From contig JBLNBU010000020.1 in the NCBI GenBank assembly GCA_050260215.1, positions 1 to 24,905 of the forward strand: a stretch of 24,905 bases of DNA, given 5' to 3'. Position numbers and translations under genes: made by a program. This stretch comes from JBLNBU01 sp050260215. GTDB taxonomy: Bacteria; Pseudomonadota; Alphaproteobacteria; Rhodospirillales; Magnetospirillaceae. The stretch's first letter is position 1; every line of letters starts with the position of its first letter. This document shows, piece by piece, positions 7,831 through 15,133 of this stretch. Under the pieces are notes generated by a model. The model made no database searches. It saw only the letters and a list, made by a program, of their open reading frames with translations, and was not told the DNA's origin.

Positions 7831-8909
7831 GCCGGCTTCTCCGCCACGATGTTCCAGCCGAATCCGATCAGCCGGCCCAGCGCCAGCTCAAGTTTCGTTT
7901 CCGCAACGAATGGCGTGCCGTAGACCAGCACGCCGCCGGGATGGGCCTCGCGGCCCAGGGCCTGCAGGACCGCCGAGCGGATCTGGGTCAGGCGCGGCAC
8001 GGCGAAATTGTCGTACTGGAAGCTGTTCTTGCGCAAGCTGACGATGCGGAACGCCTTGAGCAGGCGCTTCAACTCGGCCTCGGAATAGATGCGGGTGAAC
8101 GGGTTCTTGGTCTGGCCGTGCTTGGGCTTGCCCTCGGTGACGCGGCCGACCCACTGGGCCTCGGGCCAGCGGAACATCTCGCCCGAGACCAGGCCGCGCG
8201 GCACGATGTTGGCCCAGAACACCGCCGAGTGGCGCGCATAGAGCATCAATACCGCCTTGCCGCCGGGTTTCAGCACCCGGAACACCTCGGCGATGGTCTT
8301 GTCGGTGTCCTCGGAGTGGTGCAGCACCCCGTTGGAATAGACGATATCGAAGCTGGCGTCGCGGAACGGCAGGTTCTCGGCGTCGCCGTTGTAGGCGCGG
8401 CCCTCGCCGCCCGGGGTCAGCGACAGCTTCAGCGCGGTCGAGACCGCCCGCTCAGGGGTGATGTCGACGGCAGTGACGGACGCGCCGCGCCGCTTGAACA
8501 GGCAGGAATGCGCTCCGCCGCCGGGCCCGATCTCGAGCACGGACTGGCCGTGCAGGTGCGCCGGCATCTCGACGGCGGGCAACAGTTCGCGCTTTTCGAA
8601 CAGGTCCTCGGTGTCGTCCAGCATGGCCGCCAGCGAGGCGGCGTCGAGCTTGCGGTCGGTGGGGGCGTAGATCTGCTCGTAGAGATCGCCCCACCACTTG
8701 GCGATGTCGGCCTTGGGCGCCGAGGCCGAGGCGGGGCCGAACAGGGCCGCCACCATGCGGCCGCGGTCGACCGGGTGGCGAGCCCCGCAGGCGCAGGCCA
8801 GCCGGTCGGCCTCGACGGCAAGCTCAGTGCCGCCGCAGGCCGGGCAGCGCAGCAGGCAGGCGGCGTCGCGGGCCAGCAGGTCGTCCCAGGTCGTCAATAG
8901 CTCCCCCAC
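7827..8909 (-). CDS. Zinc-ribbon class I SAM-dependent methyltransferase
   Basis: The protein has about 360 residues. An N-terminal zinc ribbon is formed by Cys22 and Cys25 (CPAC) and Cys39 and Cys41 (CAC), followed by a linker and a Rossmann methyltransferase domain. SAM motif I is LEIGPGGG at 125-132, the acidic loop VDITPER follows, and DIVYSNGVLHHSED (about 188-201) is the post-motif of methyltransferase type 11. The substrate is probably a nucleotide sugar or a residue on the growing glycan. The start is not certain. GTG 8909 has AAGGA six bases upstream but overlaps the preceding gene by 16 bases. TTG 8897 would overlap that gene's stop as TTGA (356 residues) but has a GGAG only about 3 bases away. 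I prefer GTG 8909. The family is secure; the target is not known. Confidence 0.88.
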   Translation of the reverse strand: MGELLTTWDDLLARDAACLLRCPACGGTELAVEADRLACACGARHPVDRGRMVAALFGPASASAPKADIAKWWGDLYEQIYAPTDRKLDAASLAAMLDDTEDLFEKRELLPAVEMPAHLHGQSVLEIGPGGGAHSCLFKRRGASVTAVDITPERAVSTALKLSLTPGGEGRAYNGDAENLPFRDASFDIVYSNGVLHHSEDTDKTIAEVFRVLKPGGKAVLMLYARHSAVFWANIVPRGLVSGEMFRWPEAQWVGRVTEGKPKHGQTKNPFTRIYSEAELKRLLKAFRIVSLRKNSFQYDNFAVPRLTQIRSAVLQALGREAHPGGVLVYGTPFVAETKLELALGRLIGFGWNIVAEKPA

Positions 8910-9664
8910 AGCGGGTCCTTGGCCATGGCCGCCTCGACGATGCCGATGTCGTGGGGGCTGTCGACCGAGAAGCTGGGACGGAAGGGATAGGGGGCGACGT
9001 GCTGGTGGTAGCCGTGGTCGTAGAGGCGGTTGGAATCGCACGCCTCCTTGATCTCCAGCGGCGAGGGGGGAAGTTGGGTGAACAGCCTCAGGAACTCCCA
9101 GCGGAAGCCGAAGATGCCGTAGATGCGCCGGGCCCCCAGCTCGGGGCCGAACTGCTTGCAGTGGGGGATGGGCTGGCGCGAGGTATAGAGCACCCGGCCC
9201 GACAGGTCCGAGATGATCTTGAGCGCGTCCGGGTTGCGAAACTGCTCCTCGTCGACGATGTCCATGGCCAGCATGGTGCCGCGCACTTCGCCCGGGCGGT
9301 CTTCCAAGGGCTTGACGGTGGCGGCGATCATGTCGGGATGCATCATCGGCTCGTCGCCCTGGACGTTGAGCACGATGTCGTCGTCGGCCACCGCGACGCC
9401 GCACTTGGTCGCCGCCTCGGCGACGCGGTCGAGGGCGCGGGTGTGGGTGTCGGCGGTCATGATCACCGGCATGCCCTTGGCTTCGCAGAACTGCCGGATC
9501 TCCTCGTCGCAGGTGCACACCGCCAGCACGTCGAAGCGGGAATAGAGCTTGGCGCGGGCATAGACGTGCTCGATCATCGGGCGGCCGCAGATGGGATGCA
9601 GCGGCTTGCCGGGGAAGCGGCTGGCGGCCATGCGCGCCGGGATGAAGCCGAGGATACGGGGCAT
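8894..9664 (-). CDS. kdsB: KdsB-like 3-deoxy-octulosonate cytidylyltransferase family protein
   Basis: This 256-residue protein resembles CMP-Kdo synthetase. It has the N-terminal CTP-binding loop PARMAASRFPGKPL (9-22), GRPMIEHVY, the sugar-acid-site block LNVQGDEPM, the SRQPIPH segment, and an RRIYGIFGFR block. KdsB proteins couple CTP to a 3-deoxy-2-ulosonic acid. No kdsA, kdsC or kdsD is in the window, and the enzyme sits with a cyclase, SDR and methyltransferase. It may therefore activate a Kdo variant or another ulosonic acid for this glycan instead of housekeeping Kdo (inference). It is distinct from the NeuA-like synthetase at 12911-13609. ATG 9664 is well supported by AAGGAGG immediately upstream, partly overlapping the stop of the preceding oxidoreductase gene. 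Confidence 0.88.
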   Translation of the reverse strand: MPRILGFIPARMAASRFPGKPLHPICGRPMIEHVYARAKLYSRFDVLAVCTCDEEIRQFCEAKGMPVIMTADTHTRALDRVAEAATKCGVAVADDDIVLNVQGDEPMMHPDMIAATVKPLEDRPGEVRGTMLAMDIVDEEQFRNPDALKIISDLSGRVLYTSRQPIPHCKQFGPELGARRIYGIFGFRWEFLRLFTQLPPSPLEIKEACDSNRLYDHGYHQHVAPYPFRPSFSVDSPHDIGIVEAAMAKDPLWGSY

Positions 9665-9675
9665 GCGGCCTCCTT

Positions 9676-10719
9676 CTAGGGGCAGTCGGTGAGGTCCCAG
9701 CGGTTCTTCCACGCCGGATCGGCGCAGTAGATGCGGTAGACCAGCTTCATGGTTTCCAGGGCGTCGGTGGACGACCCGGCCTTGACCGCGCCGCCGCGCA
9801 ACACCGCGTCGGCGAACTCGGCCACTTCGTCGGCCCAGCTGGGATCGCGGTTGTAGCGGGTGGTTTGCTCCTTGGGGTCGCCCTGGTCGTCGGCGGCGGC
9901 CCACACCACCGTCAGGGTCTCGGCGCCGTAGCTCTTCGAGCCCGACAGGATGCCCGACAGGATCAGCGCGCCCTTTTCCAGGGTGATCTCGAGGTTGAAA
10001 CGGTGCCGCCACTGGGTGGCGGTCGAATGCAGCATCGCCACCACGCCCGTTTCCGAGCGCATCAGGGCAAAGGCGTTGTCCTCGACGTCGTGGCCCCAGA
10101 AGTCGTTGGAGACGATGCTGTTGACCTCGCGGAACTCGCCGCCGAACAGGCGCATCAGGTCGACCATGTGGATGCCCTGGTCGAGCAGGATGCCGCCGCC
10201 GGCCACGTCGCGCCGGGTGCGCCAGTCCGAATGCGCCCCATAGCTGATGAACTGCGACTTGCCGTAGACGCCGCGCATGTTGAGCACCCGGCCGAACTCG
10301 CCCGAGGCCAGGATAGCCAGGGCGTCGCGCACCGAATCGTGGTAGCGGTGGTTGAAGCCGTATTTCAGCACCAGATCGGGGTGGCGCTTCTCGGCCTCGA
10401 TGACGCGGGCGATGTCGGAAACGTCGCGGCCCGGCGGCTTCTCGCAGAAGACGTGCAGGCCCTGCTCGAGGCCGGCGATGGTGACGTCGGCGGCGACGTC
10501 GTTGGTCAGGCAGACGAACAGAACGTCCAGCTCTTCGGCCTGCAGCAGCTCGTCGGCGGTGCGGTAGTGGCGCACCCCGTCGGGCAGCACGCCGACCTCG
10601 GCGAAGGTGCGGTCGCACACCGCCACGGTGCGCATGTCGTCGCGGCGGTCGATGAAGTCGCGGCGACGCTTGCCCACCACGCCATAGCCGGCGATGCCGA
10701 CGCGCAAGACCCGGCTCAC
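9676..10719 (-). CDS. Gfo/Idh/MocA family oxidoreductase (second of a pair)
   Basis: This 347-residue NAD(P)-dependent sugar oxidoreductase has an N-terminal Rossmann motif GIAGYGVVG (about residues 8-16) and FCEKPPGRD, where EKP is the conserved catalytic-lysine motif. The C-terminal domain has GGGILLDQGIHMVDLM, containing the family's Asp/His active-site pair. Members act on sugars, nucleotide sugars or inositols. The start GTG 10719 overlaps the TGA of the preceding oxidoreductase gene (GTGA), with no clear ribosome-binding site, so re-initiation after that gene is likely. Although it has the same fold as its neighbour it is clearly divergent, so it is not a recent duplicate. The substrate cannot be assigned from sequence alone. 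Confidence 0.9.
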   Translation of the reverse strand: MSRVLRVGIAGYGVVGKRRRDFIDRRDDMRTVAVCDRTFAEVGVLPDGVRHYRTADELLQAEELDVLFVCLTNDVAADVTIAGLEQGLHVFCEKPPGRDVSDIARVIEAEKRHPDLVLKYGFNHRYHDSVRDALAILASGEFGRVLNMRGVYGKSQFISYGAHSDWRTRRDVAGGGILLDQGIHMVDLMRLFGGEFREVNSIVSNDFWGHDVEDNAFALMRSETGVVAMLHSTATQWRHRFNLEITLEKGALILSGILSGSKSYGAETLTVVWAAADDQGDPKEQTTRYNRDPSWADEVAEFADAVLRGGAVKAGSSTDALETMKLVYRIYCADPAWKNRWDLTDCP

Positions 10720-11801
10720 GGCGCCGGGGTCCGGTACAGGTTGGCGACCTCGTCGTTGGGCCGCCCCAGCCGGGTGGACTGCTCGTCGGAGTCGACCTGA
10801 ACCCAGGTGCCGCCCGCCTCGTCCGAGCGATAGAACGAGTGCCACAGCTTCAGGCTGGCCAGGCAGTCGTCCTTGGACACCTGGAACGGACGCTTGCCCT
10901 GCAGCGCGGCGACGATGCCCTCGTAGACGAAGATGTGGCCGAAGCCGTAGGCGTCGGGGATCTTCTCGGAGGCCTGCTCGCAGGCGGCGGGGTCGGGGGT
11001 GAACACCTGCAGCTCGTTGACCGCCCAACCGCCCAGCTGCGCCAGGCCGTTGGAGCCGACGATGGACAGCGAGGCCTCGAAGTCGTCGGGCCGGGCGGCG
11101 GTGGTCACTTCCAGCGAGCCGACGGCGCCGGTGGGATAGGTCAGGGTGGCGACGACGGTATCCTCGACCTCGATGTCGGCGCCGAGCGTGCGCATGGTGG
11201 CCGATACCTTGTCGACCTCGCCGCCCAGGAAGCGCAGCAGGTCGACGTGGTGGATGCCCTGGTTGGACAAGGCGCCGCCGTCGTGGCTGAAGGTGCCGCG
11301 CCAGGGCGCCAGGTTGTAGTAGCGCTGCGGCCGGCACCAGCGCACCCGCACGTTCATGATGCGGATGTCGCCCAGCTCGCCGTTCTCGAGGGCCTGCTTG
11401 ACCCGCTGCACCGCCTTGTTGTGGCGGTTCTGGAACACCGGGAAGATCTGTACCCCGCGCCGTTCCGCCTCGGCATAGGTGGCGTGCAGCTGCTCGGGCC
11501 GCATGAAGGTCGGCTTTTCCATGATCAGGTGCTTGCCGTAACGGGTCAGCACGTCCATGCCGTGCTCGAAATGCATGCCCGACGGCGTGATGACCGCGAC
11601 CACGTCGATCTCGGGCATGGTCGACAGCATGTCATGGTAGTTGGTGAACCAGCGCACCCCGTATTGGTCGGCGTAGGCCTTGGCCTTCTCGGGCACCAGG
11701 TCGCAGACGGCGACGATCTCGCCGCCCTCGACCTTGGCGATGGACCGCAGGTGATGCCCGGCGACGCGGCCGCAGCCGATCAGCGCTACCTTGATGCTCA
11801 T
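10716..11801 (-). CDS. Gfo/Idh/MocA family oxidoreductase (first of a pair)
   Basis: This 361-residue protein has the Rossmann motif IGCGRVAGHH (about 8-17), the motif LIMEKPTFMRPEQ carrying the catalytic lysine, and GGALSNQGIHHVDLLRFLGG with the active-site Asp/His residues. It resembles WbpB/WlbA-type UDP-sugar-acid 3-dehydrogenases in general layout and length. That resemblance would fit with the aminotransferase gene just upstream, giving an oxidise-then-aminate pair, but specificity is inference. ATG 11801 lies six bases after the aminotransferase stop with AGGGG just before it. Its stop overlaps the next oxidoreductase as GTGA. Confidence 0.91.
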   Translation of the reverse strand: MSIKVALIGCGRVAGHHLRSIAKVEGGEIVAVCDLVPEKAKAYADQYGVRWFTNYHDMLSTMPEIDVVAVITPSGMHFEHGMDVLTRYGKHLIMEKPTFMRPEQLHATYAEAERRGVQIFPVFQNRHNKAVQRVKQALENGELGDIRIMNVRVRWCRPQRYYNLAPWRGTFSHDGGALSNQGIHHVDLLRFLGGEVDKVSATMRTLGADIEVEDTVVATLTYPTGAVGSLEVTTAARPDDFEASLSIVGSNGLAQLGGWAVNELQVFTPDPAACEQASEKIPDAYGFGHIFVYEGIVAALQGKRPFQVSKDDCLASLKLWHSFYRSDEAGGTWVQVDSDEQSTRLGRPNDEVANLYRTPAP

Positions 11802-11807
11802 GATCCC

Positions 11808-12878
11808 CTAGACCTTCCCGATCCTTTCGATCACCGGGGCGAACAGCCCCGGCGTGGTGGCCGAGAAGCGCGAGAATCCCTTCAGGCACGGCTCGGCGAA
11901 ATCCCGACGGTAATACACCAGATCGGCCAGCGCCGCATGCACCTTGTCGGCCCTGGTGCCGAAGGCGACGTGCAGGAAGTTGCCGGCCCCCTTCAGCGTG
12001 CGGAAGCCGAAGCCGTCCATGGCGTCGAGGAAGGCCTTCTTGCCGGCTTCCAGGCGCGCCACCGAGGCCTCCATGGCTGGGACATGGTCCAGCATGCGCT
12101 CCAACGCCGCCATGCCGACGGTGCCGGTCTCGTACATGGGGCGCACCTTGTGCAGCACCTGGGCCACCTCGGGGCTTGCCACCGCGTAGCCGATGCGCAG
12201 GCCCGCCATCCCCCACGCCTTGCCGGTCGAGCGCGCCACCACCAGGTGCGGATAGCGGGCGATCCACGGCACCACCGTGTCGCGGTGGAAGGGGTGATAG
12301 GCCTCGTCGACCAGCATCAGCGCGCCGGCCTGGCCGGCGGCGGCGATGATGGCGTCCAGCTCGGCCGGCGCGAACACCGTGCCGGTGGGGCTGTCTGGAT
12401 TGGGCAGGCACACCACCTTGGGCGCCTGGGTGCGGATGGCGGCGATCACCTCCTCGGCATGCAGCTCGGGGCCGCGGTCGGAGGGGCGGTACTCCAGCCC
12501 GACCACCCGGGCGCCGTACATGGCCGAGTAGACCGAATACATGGCGAAGGTGGGCACGGTGTGGATCACCGTGTCGCCGGGCGACACATAGGCTTCGAAG
12601 ACCGAGCGGATCACCCCGTCCGAGCCGGCGGCCAGCATCAGGTTGCCGGGCGCGCAGCCGACCCAGGCGGCCAGCTTGGCGTAAAGGGCGGCGCTTTCCG
12701 GATAGGTGAAGAAGGTCTCGGGCGGCAGGGACGCCACCACCCCGGCGACCACCCCGGACAGCTCGGGGTCGGTGTTCTCGTTCTTGTCCAGCCACAAAAG
12801 GGCCGGATCGCGGGGCGCCCCCTTGGTCCAGTCGGGACGCGAGACGCGGGCGAGTTCGGGACGGGGCGTGGGCGTCAT
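11808..12878 (-). CDS. HisC-like class I/II PLP-dependent aminotransferase
   Basis: This 356-residue fold-type I aminotransferase resembles histidinol-phosphate aminotransferase. Features are DKNENTDP near residue 31, AAGSDGVI at 83-90, NPDSPTG at 160-166, DEAYHPF at 191-197, and the PLP-lysine segment STGKAWGMAGLRIGY with Lys220. The context (CMP-sugar synthetase upstream, two sugar oxidoreductases downstream) suggests amination of a keto-sugar or cyclitol, or amino-acid supply for a glycan substituent. It is not the DegT/DnrJ-type enzyme expected for LegC. ATG 12878 is the first start; no strong ribosome-binding site is visible in the 32-base gap that precedes it. True HisC in histidine synthesis is possible but unlikely here. 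Confidence 0.9.
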   Translation of the reverse strand: MTPTPRPELARVSRPDWTKGAPRDPALLWLDKNENTDPELSGVVAGVVASLPPETFFTYPESAALYAKLAAWVGCAPGNLMLAAGSDGVIRSVFEAYVSPGDTVIHTVPTFAMYSVYSAMYGARVVGLEYRPSDRGPELHAEEVIAAIRTQAPKVVCLPNPDSPTGTVFAPAELDAIIAAAGQAGALMLVDEAYHPFHRDTVVPWIARYPHLVVARSTGKAWGMAGLRIGYAVASPEVAQVLHKVRPMYETGTVGMAALERMLDHVPAMEASVARLEAGKKAFLDAMDGFGFRTLKGAGNFLHVAFGTRADKVHAALADLVYYRRDFAEPCLKGFSRFSATTPGLFAPVIERIGKV

Positions 12879-12910
12879 GTCTGGCTCTGCGGCAGTCGGT
12901 GGGACGGGGA

Positions 12911-13609
12911 TCAGGGGGAGGAGCGGGCCGCCAGCAGTGCCCGCGCGATCAAAAGGTCCATGGCGCAGTCGATGTCGACCGAGCGGTCCCGCGGCATGGG
13001 CAGGCCGACCGTTTCCGGGCCATAGAAGGTCCGGCTGGTGCGCAGCCAGGCGACGTCGGCGACGTAGACAGCGCCGTTGGGCACCACCGCAGGCGGCAGC
13101 TCCTGGCGACGGCTGATGGAGGCATACTGGGGCATCAACGGCACCAGGCGGCCGCCGCCGTCCATGGCGTAGAAGCGGCCCGGCGGCTCGACCGGATCGG
13201 TGACGGTGACGCAGGCCGGCGCACCGGCCGCGAGGCGTCGGCGGACCGCCGCGTCGATGTCGGCGGCGGTGCGCAAGGGCGTGGTGGGCTGCAGCAGCAC
13301 CACGTCGTCGAAGGCCTCGCCGATGCCGTCGAGCACGTGGAACAGCACGTCGTAGATGGACGCCTCGTCGGTGGCCAGTTCCGCGGGGCGCGGAAACACG
13401 ACGGTGCCGCCGAAGCCGGCGGCGGCGGCCATCAACTCGGCATCTTCCGACGAGAACACCACCCGGTCGATGGTTTCCGCCGCCAGTGCGGCCTCGATGG
13501 CCCAGGCGATCAGCGGCTTGCCGCCAAGCTCGGCCAGGTTCTTGCCGGGCAGGCCCTTCGAGCCGCCCCGCGCCGGGATAACCGCCAGGATGCGCCGGCC
13601 CTGCTCCAT
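12911..13609 (-). CDS. neuA: CMP-nonulosonate (N-acylneuraminate) cytidylyltransferase, NeuA/LegF-like
   Basis: This 232-residue protein opens with the CMP-sialic acid synthetase signature IPARGGSKGLPGKN at 11-24. It continues with VVFSSEDAE and LLQPTTPLR, then a C-terminal VDIDCAMDLLIA block in which the VDID aspartates are typical metal ligands. The family activates a nine-carbon ulosonic acid with CTP. With LegB-, PtmE- and NeuB-like proteins in the same operon, CMP-legionaminic acid or a close relative is the probable product. The ATG at 13609 follows the HisH stop by two bases, so it is tightly coupled to the amidination genes. No neuD-like gene is present. Confidence 0.91.
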   Translation of the reverse strand: MEQGRRILAVIPARGGSKGLPGKNLAELGGKPLIAWAIEAALAAETIDRVVFSSEDAELMAAAAGFGGTVVFPRPAELATDEASIYDVLFHVLDGIGEAFDDVVLLQPTTPLRTAADIDAAVRRRLAAGAPACVTVTDPVEPPGRFYAMDGGGRLVPLMPQYASISRRQELPPAVVPNGAVYVADVAWLRTSRTFYGPETVGLPMPRDRSVDIDCAMDLLIARALLAARSSP

Positions 13610-13611
13610 GG

Positions 13612-14238
13612 TCAGGCCCGGCCCATCTGCAGGAACCGGCGGATCAGCTCAAGGCCGATCTCGCCGCTTTTCTCGGGATGGAACTGGAAGCCGAGGATCG
13701 AGCCCCGCCGGATGATCACCGGCACGTGCTCGCCGTTGAACAGGATGGTCGCCGCCACATGGGCCGGGTCGGCCGGGCGCGGCGCATAGGAATGGACGAA
13801 ATAGACCATCGCCTTGTCGGGCAGGCCGGCCAACAGGCCGTCGTCCGCCCTGGGCTCCAGGGTCCGCCAGCCGACATTGGGCAGGCGATGAGCGTCCGGC
13901 CCCTCGCCCTCGGGAAGGCGACGGACCGCACCGGCGATCAGGCCCAGGCCCTGGTGGCGGCCGAATTCCTCGCTTTCGTCGACCAGCATCTGCATGCCCA
14001 GGCAGATGCCCAGCAACGGCACCCCGTTGCCGGCCGCCCGGCGCAGCGGCTCGACCAGTCCGCGCTGCGTCAGTGCCGCCATGGCGTCGCCGAAGGCCCC
14101 GACGCCGGGCAGCAGGATGCGGTCGGCGGCGGCGACCCGGGCGGGATCGGCGGTGATTTCGTGGGGCTCGCCCAGGTGGGACAGGGCCTGGGCGATGCTG
14201 TAGAGGTTGCCCCGGCCGTAATCGACGACGGCGATCAT
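13612..14238 (-). CDS. hisH: HisH-like glutamine amidotransferase (amidination partner)
   Basis: This 208-residue class I glutamine amidotransferase of the HisH type has the nucleophile Cys79 in GICLGMQ, and His187 and Glu189 in FQFHPEK complete the triad. The oxyanion-region motif PGVGAFGDAM is at 44-53. It would release ammonia from glutamine and pass it through its HisF partner. Here the receiving enzyme is probably the sugar amidotransferase at 2831-4090, as for HisH2/HisF2 in Pseudomonas and Campylobacter, not imidazole-glycerol-phosphate formation. No hisA, hisI, hisB or hisG is adjacent. ATG 14238 overlaps the HisF stop as ATGA. Confidence 0.92.
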   Translation of the reverse strand: MIAVVDYGRGNLYSIAQALSHLGEPHEITADPARVAAADRILLPGVGAFGDAMAALTQRGLVEPLRRAAGNGVPLLGICLGMQMLVDESEEFGRHQGLGLIAGAVRRLPEGEGPDAHRLPNVGWRTLEPRADDGLLAGLPDKAMVYFVHSYAPRPADPAHVAATILFNGEHVPVIIRRGSILGFQFHPEKSGEIGLELIRRFLQMGRA

Positions 14239-15008
14239 CGGCGCACCTCGATGCCGCGGGCCTCCACCGCGTCCTTGACCTGGGCGACGGTATGGCGGCC
14301 GTAGTGAAAGATGTCGGCGCAACAGACCGCATCGGCCGAGGCGGTGGCGAAGACGTCGGCCACGTGCTCGGGCGAGCCGGCGCCGCCGCAGGCGATCACC
14401 GGCACGCGCACCCGGCTTCTCACCGCGTTCAGCAGCTCCATGTCGAACCCCTTGCGGGTGCCCTCCTGGTCGACCGAGGTCAGCAGGATCTCGCCGGCAC
14501 CCAGGCGCTCGGCCTCGACCACCCATTCCAGCACGTCGACGCCGGTCAGTTCGCGGCCGTTGTCGGTCAGCGCCTCCCACTTGCCGGGTCCGCGGCGCTT
14601 GGCCTCGACCGACAGCACGACGCACTGGCTGCCGAAGGCGTGGGCGGCTTCGCGCAGGAATTCGGGGCGCCCGACGGCCGCTGTGTTGATGGCGACCTTG
14701 TCGGCGCCGCTGCGCAGCACGGCGACGATGTCGTCGAGCGAGCGGATGCCGCCGCCCACGGTCAGGGGAATGAAGACGTCGCGGGCCGCTTCCTCGACCA
14801 CCGACAGGATGTTGTTGCGGCCGTAGAGCGAGGCGACCACGTCCATGAAGACGATCTCGTCGATGCCTTCACCATAATAGCGGCGCGCCAGGTCGCCCGG
14901 CTGCCCGACCACGCGCAGCCCTTCGAGGTGGACGCCCTTGACGACGTTGTGGCCCTTGATGTCCAGACGGGCGATCAGGCGGGCGGGAATCACGGCACGG
15001 CTCCGCAT
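14235..15008 (-). CDS. hisF: HisF-like cyclase-subunit homologue (amidination partner)
   Basis: This 257-residue TIM-barrel protein is homologous to HisF. ARLDIKGHNVVKG keeps the first catalytic aspartate (Asp16), PLTVGGGIRSLDD (81-93) and the C-terminal CGGAGSPEHV block bind phosphate, and the barrel is full length. The second catalytic aspartate of HisF (in the AIDAKR motif) is glutamate here (SVEAKR, Glu135), and the N-terminus differs from the usual IPCLDV. These changes fit the diverged branch that serves sugar amidation as an ammonia channel. ATG 15008 gives a family-like N-terminus but has no good ribosome-binding site. A strong GGAGGTGA lies about 20 bases upstream, followed by an out-of-frame ATG. 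No in-frame start codon lies closer to it. Confidence 0.9.
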   Translation of the reverse strand: MRSRAVIPARLIARLDIKGHNVVKGVHLEGLRVVGQPGDLARRYYGEGIDEIVFMDVVASLYGRNNILSVVEEAARDVFIPLTVGGGIRSLDDIVAVLRSGADKVAINTAAVGRPEFLREAAHAFGSQCVVLSVEAKRRGPGKWEALTDNGRELTGVDVLEWVVEAERLGAGEILLTSVDQEGTRKGFDMELLNAVRSRVRVPVIACGGAGSPEHVADVFATASADAVCCADIFHYGRHTVAQVKDAVEARGIEVRR

Positions 15009-15033
15009 TGCCGAAGAGGTCTTGCATTCACCT

Positions 15034-15049
15034 CCGTCAGTCCTGACGG
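15034..15049 (-). repeat. Inverted repeat upstream of hisF
   Basis: CCGTCAG and CTGACGG form a perfect 7-base inverted repeat around a 2-base centre. On the minus-strand transcript the right arm runs directly into GGAGGTGA, so a hairpin would partly hide that ribosome-binding sequence. It lies in the 125-base gap between the glycosyltransferase-like gene and hisF. No T-run follows it in the direction of transcription, so it is not a standard terminator. It might be an operator or a translational control element, or chance. Confidence 0.35.
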
Positions 15050-15102
15050 CGGTGATGGGTGCTGTTGTCAGGGTCGGAAGAGTGCTGCAAGGCAATTTTC
15101 AT
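15037..15102 (-). CDS. Possible 21-residue small ORF upstream of hisF
   Basis: An ATG at 15102 opens a 21-codon frame that ends in TGA at 15039-15037, inside the inverted repeat and a few bases before GGAGGTGA. The peptide is MKIALQHSSDPDN followed by STHHRRQD. No ribosome-binding site is evident. It could be a leader-type ORF for the hisF segment or chance. Confidence 0.18.
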   Translation of the reverse strand: MKIALQHSSDPDNSTHHRRQD

Positions 15103-15133
15103 TGCCAGCTTTTTCGACGCGCCTTCTTGGTCC

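Noticed and set aside
10839..13025. Very long plus-strand open frame (728 codons) opposite the aminotransferase and oxidoreductase genes
   Set aside because: It is antisense to three well-supported genes and has the Gly/Arg/His/Gln/Asp-rich composition typical of the complement of GC-rich coding DNA. No motif is present.
13612..15008. Histidine biosynthesis hisH-hisF pair
   Set aside because: Genes lie in a glycan operon with a PseA/WbpG-type partner, no other his genes are near, and HisF has lost one catalytic aspartate. A role in sugar amidation fits better.
15091..15112. Hairpin GGCAAT-TTTC-ATTGCC followed by a T-run, looking like an intrinsic terminator
   Set aside because: The T-run lies on the plus strand, but all genes around are on the minus strand. 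The stem is short and no plus-strand transcript is expected there.
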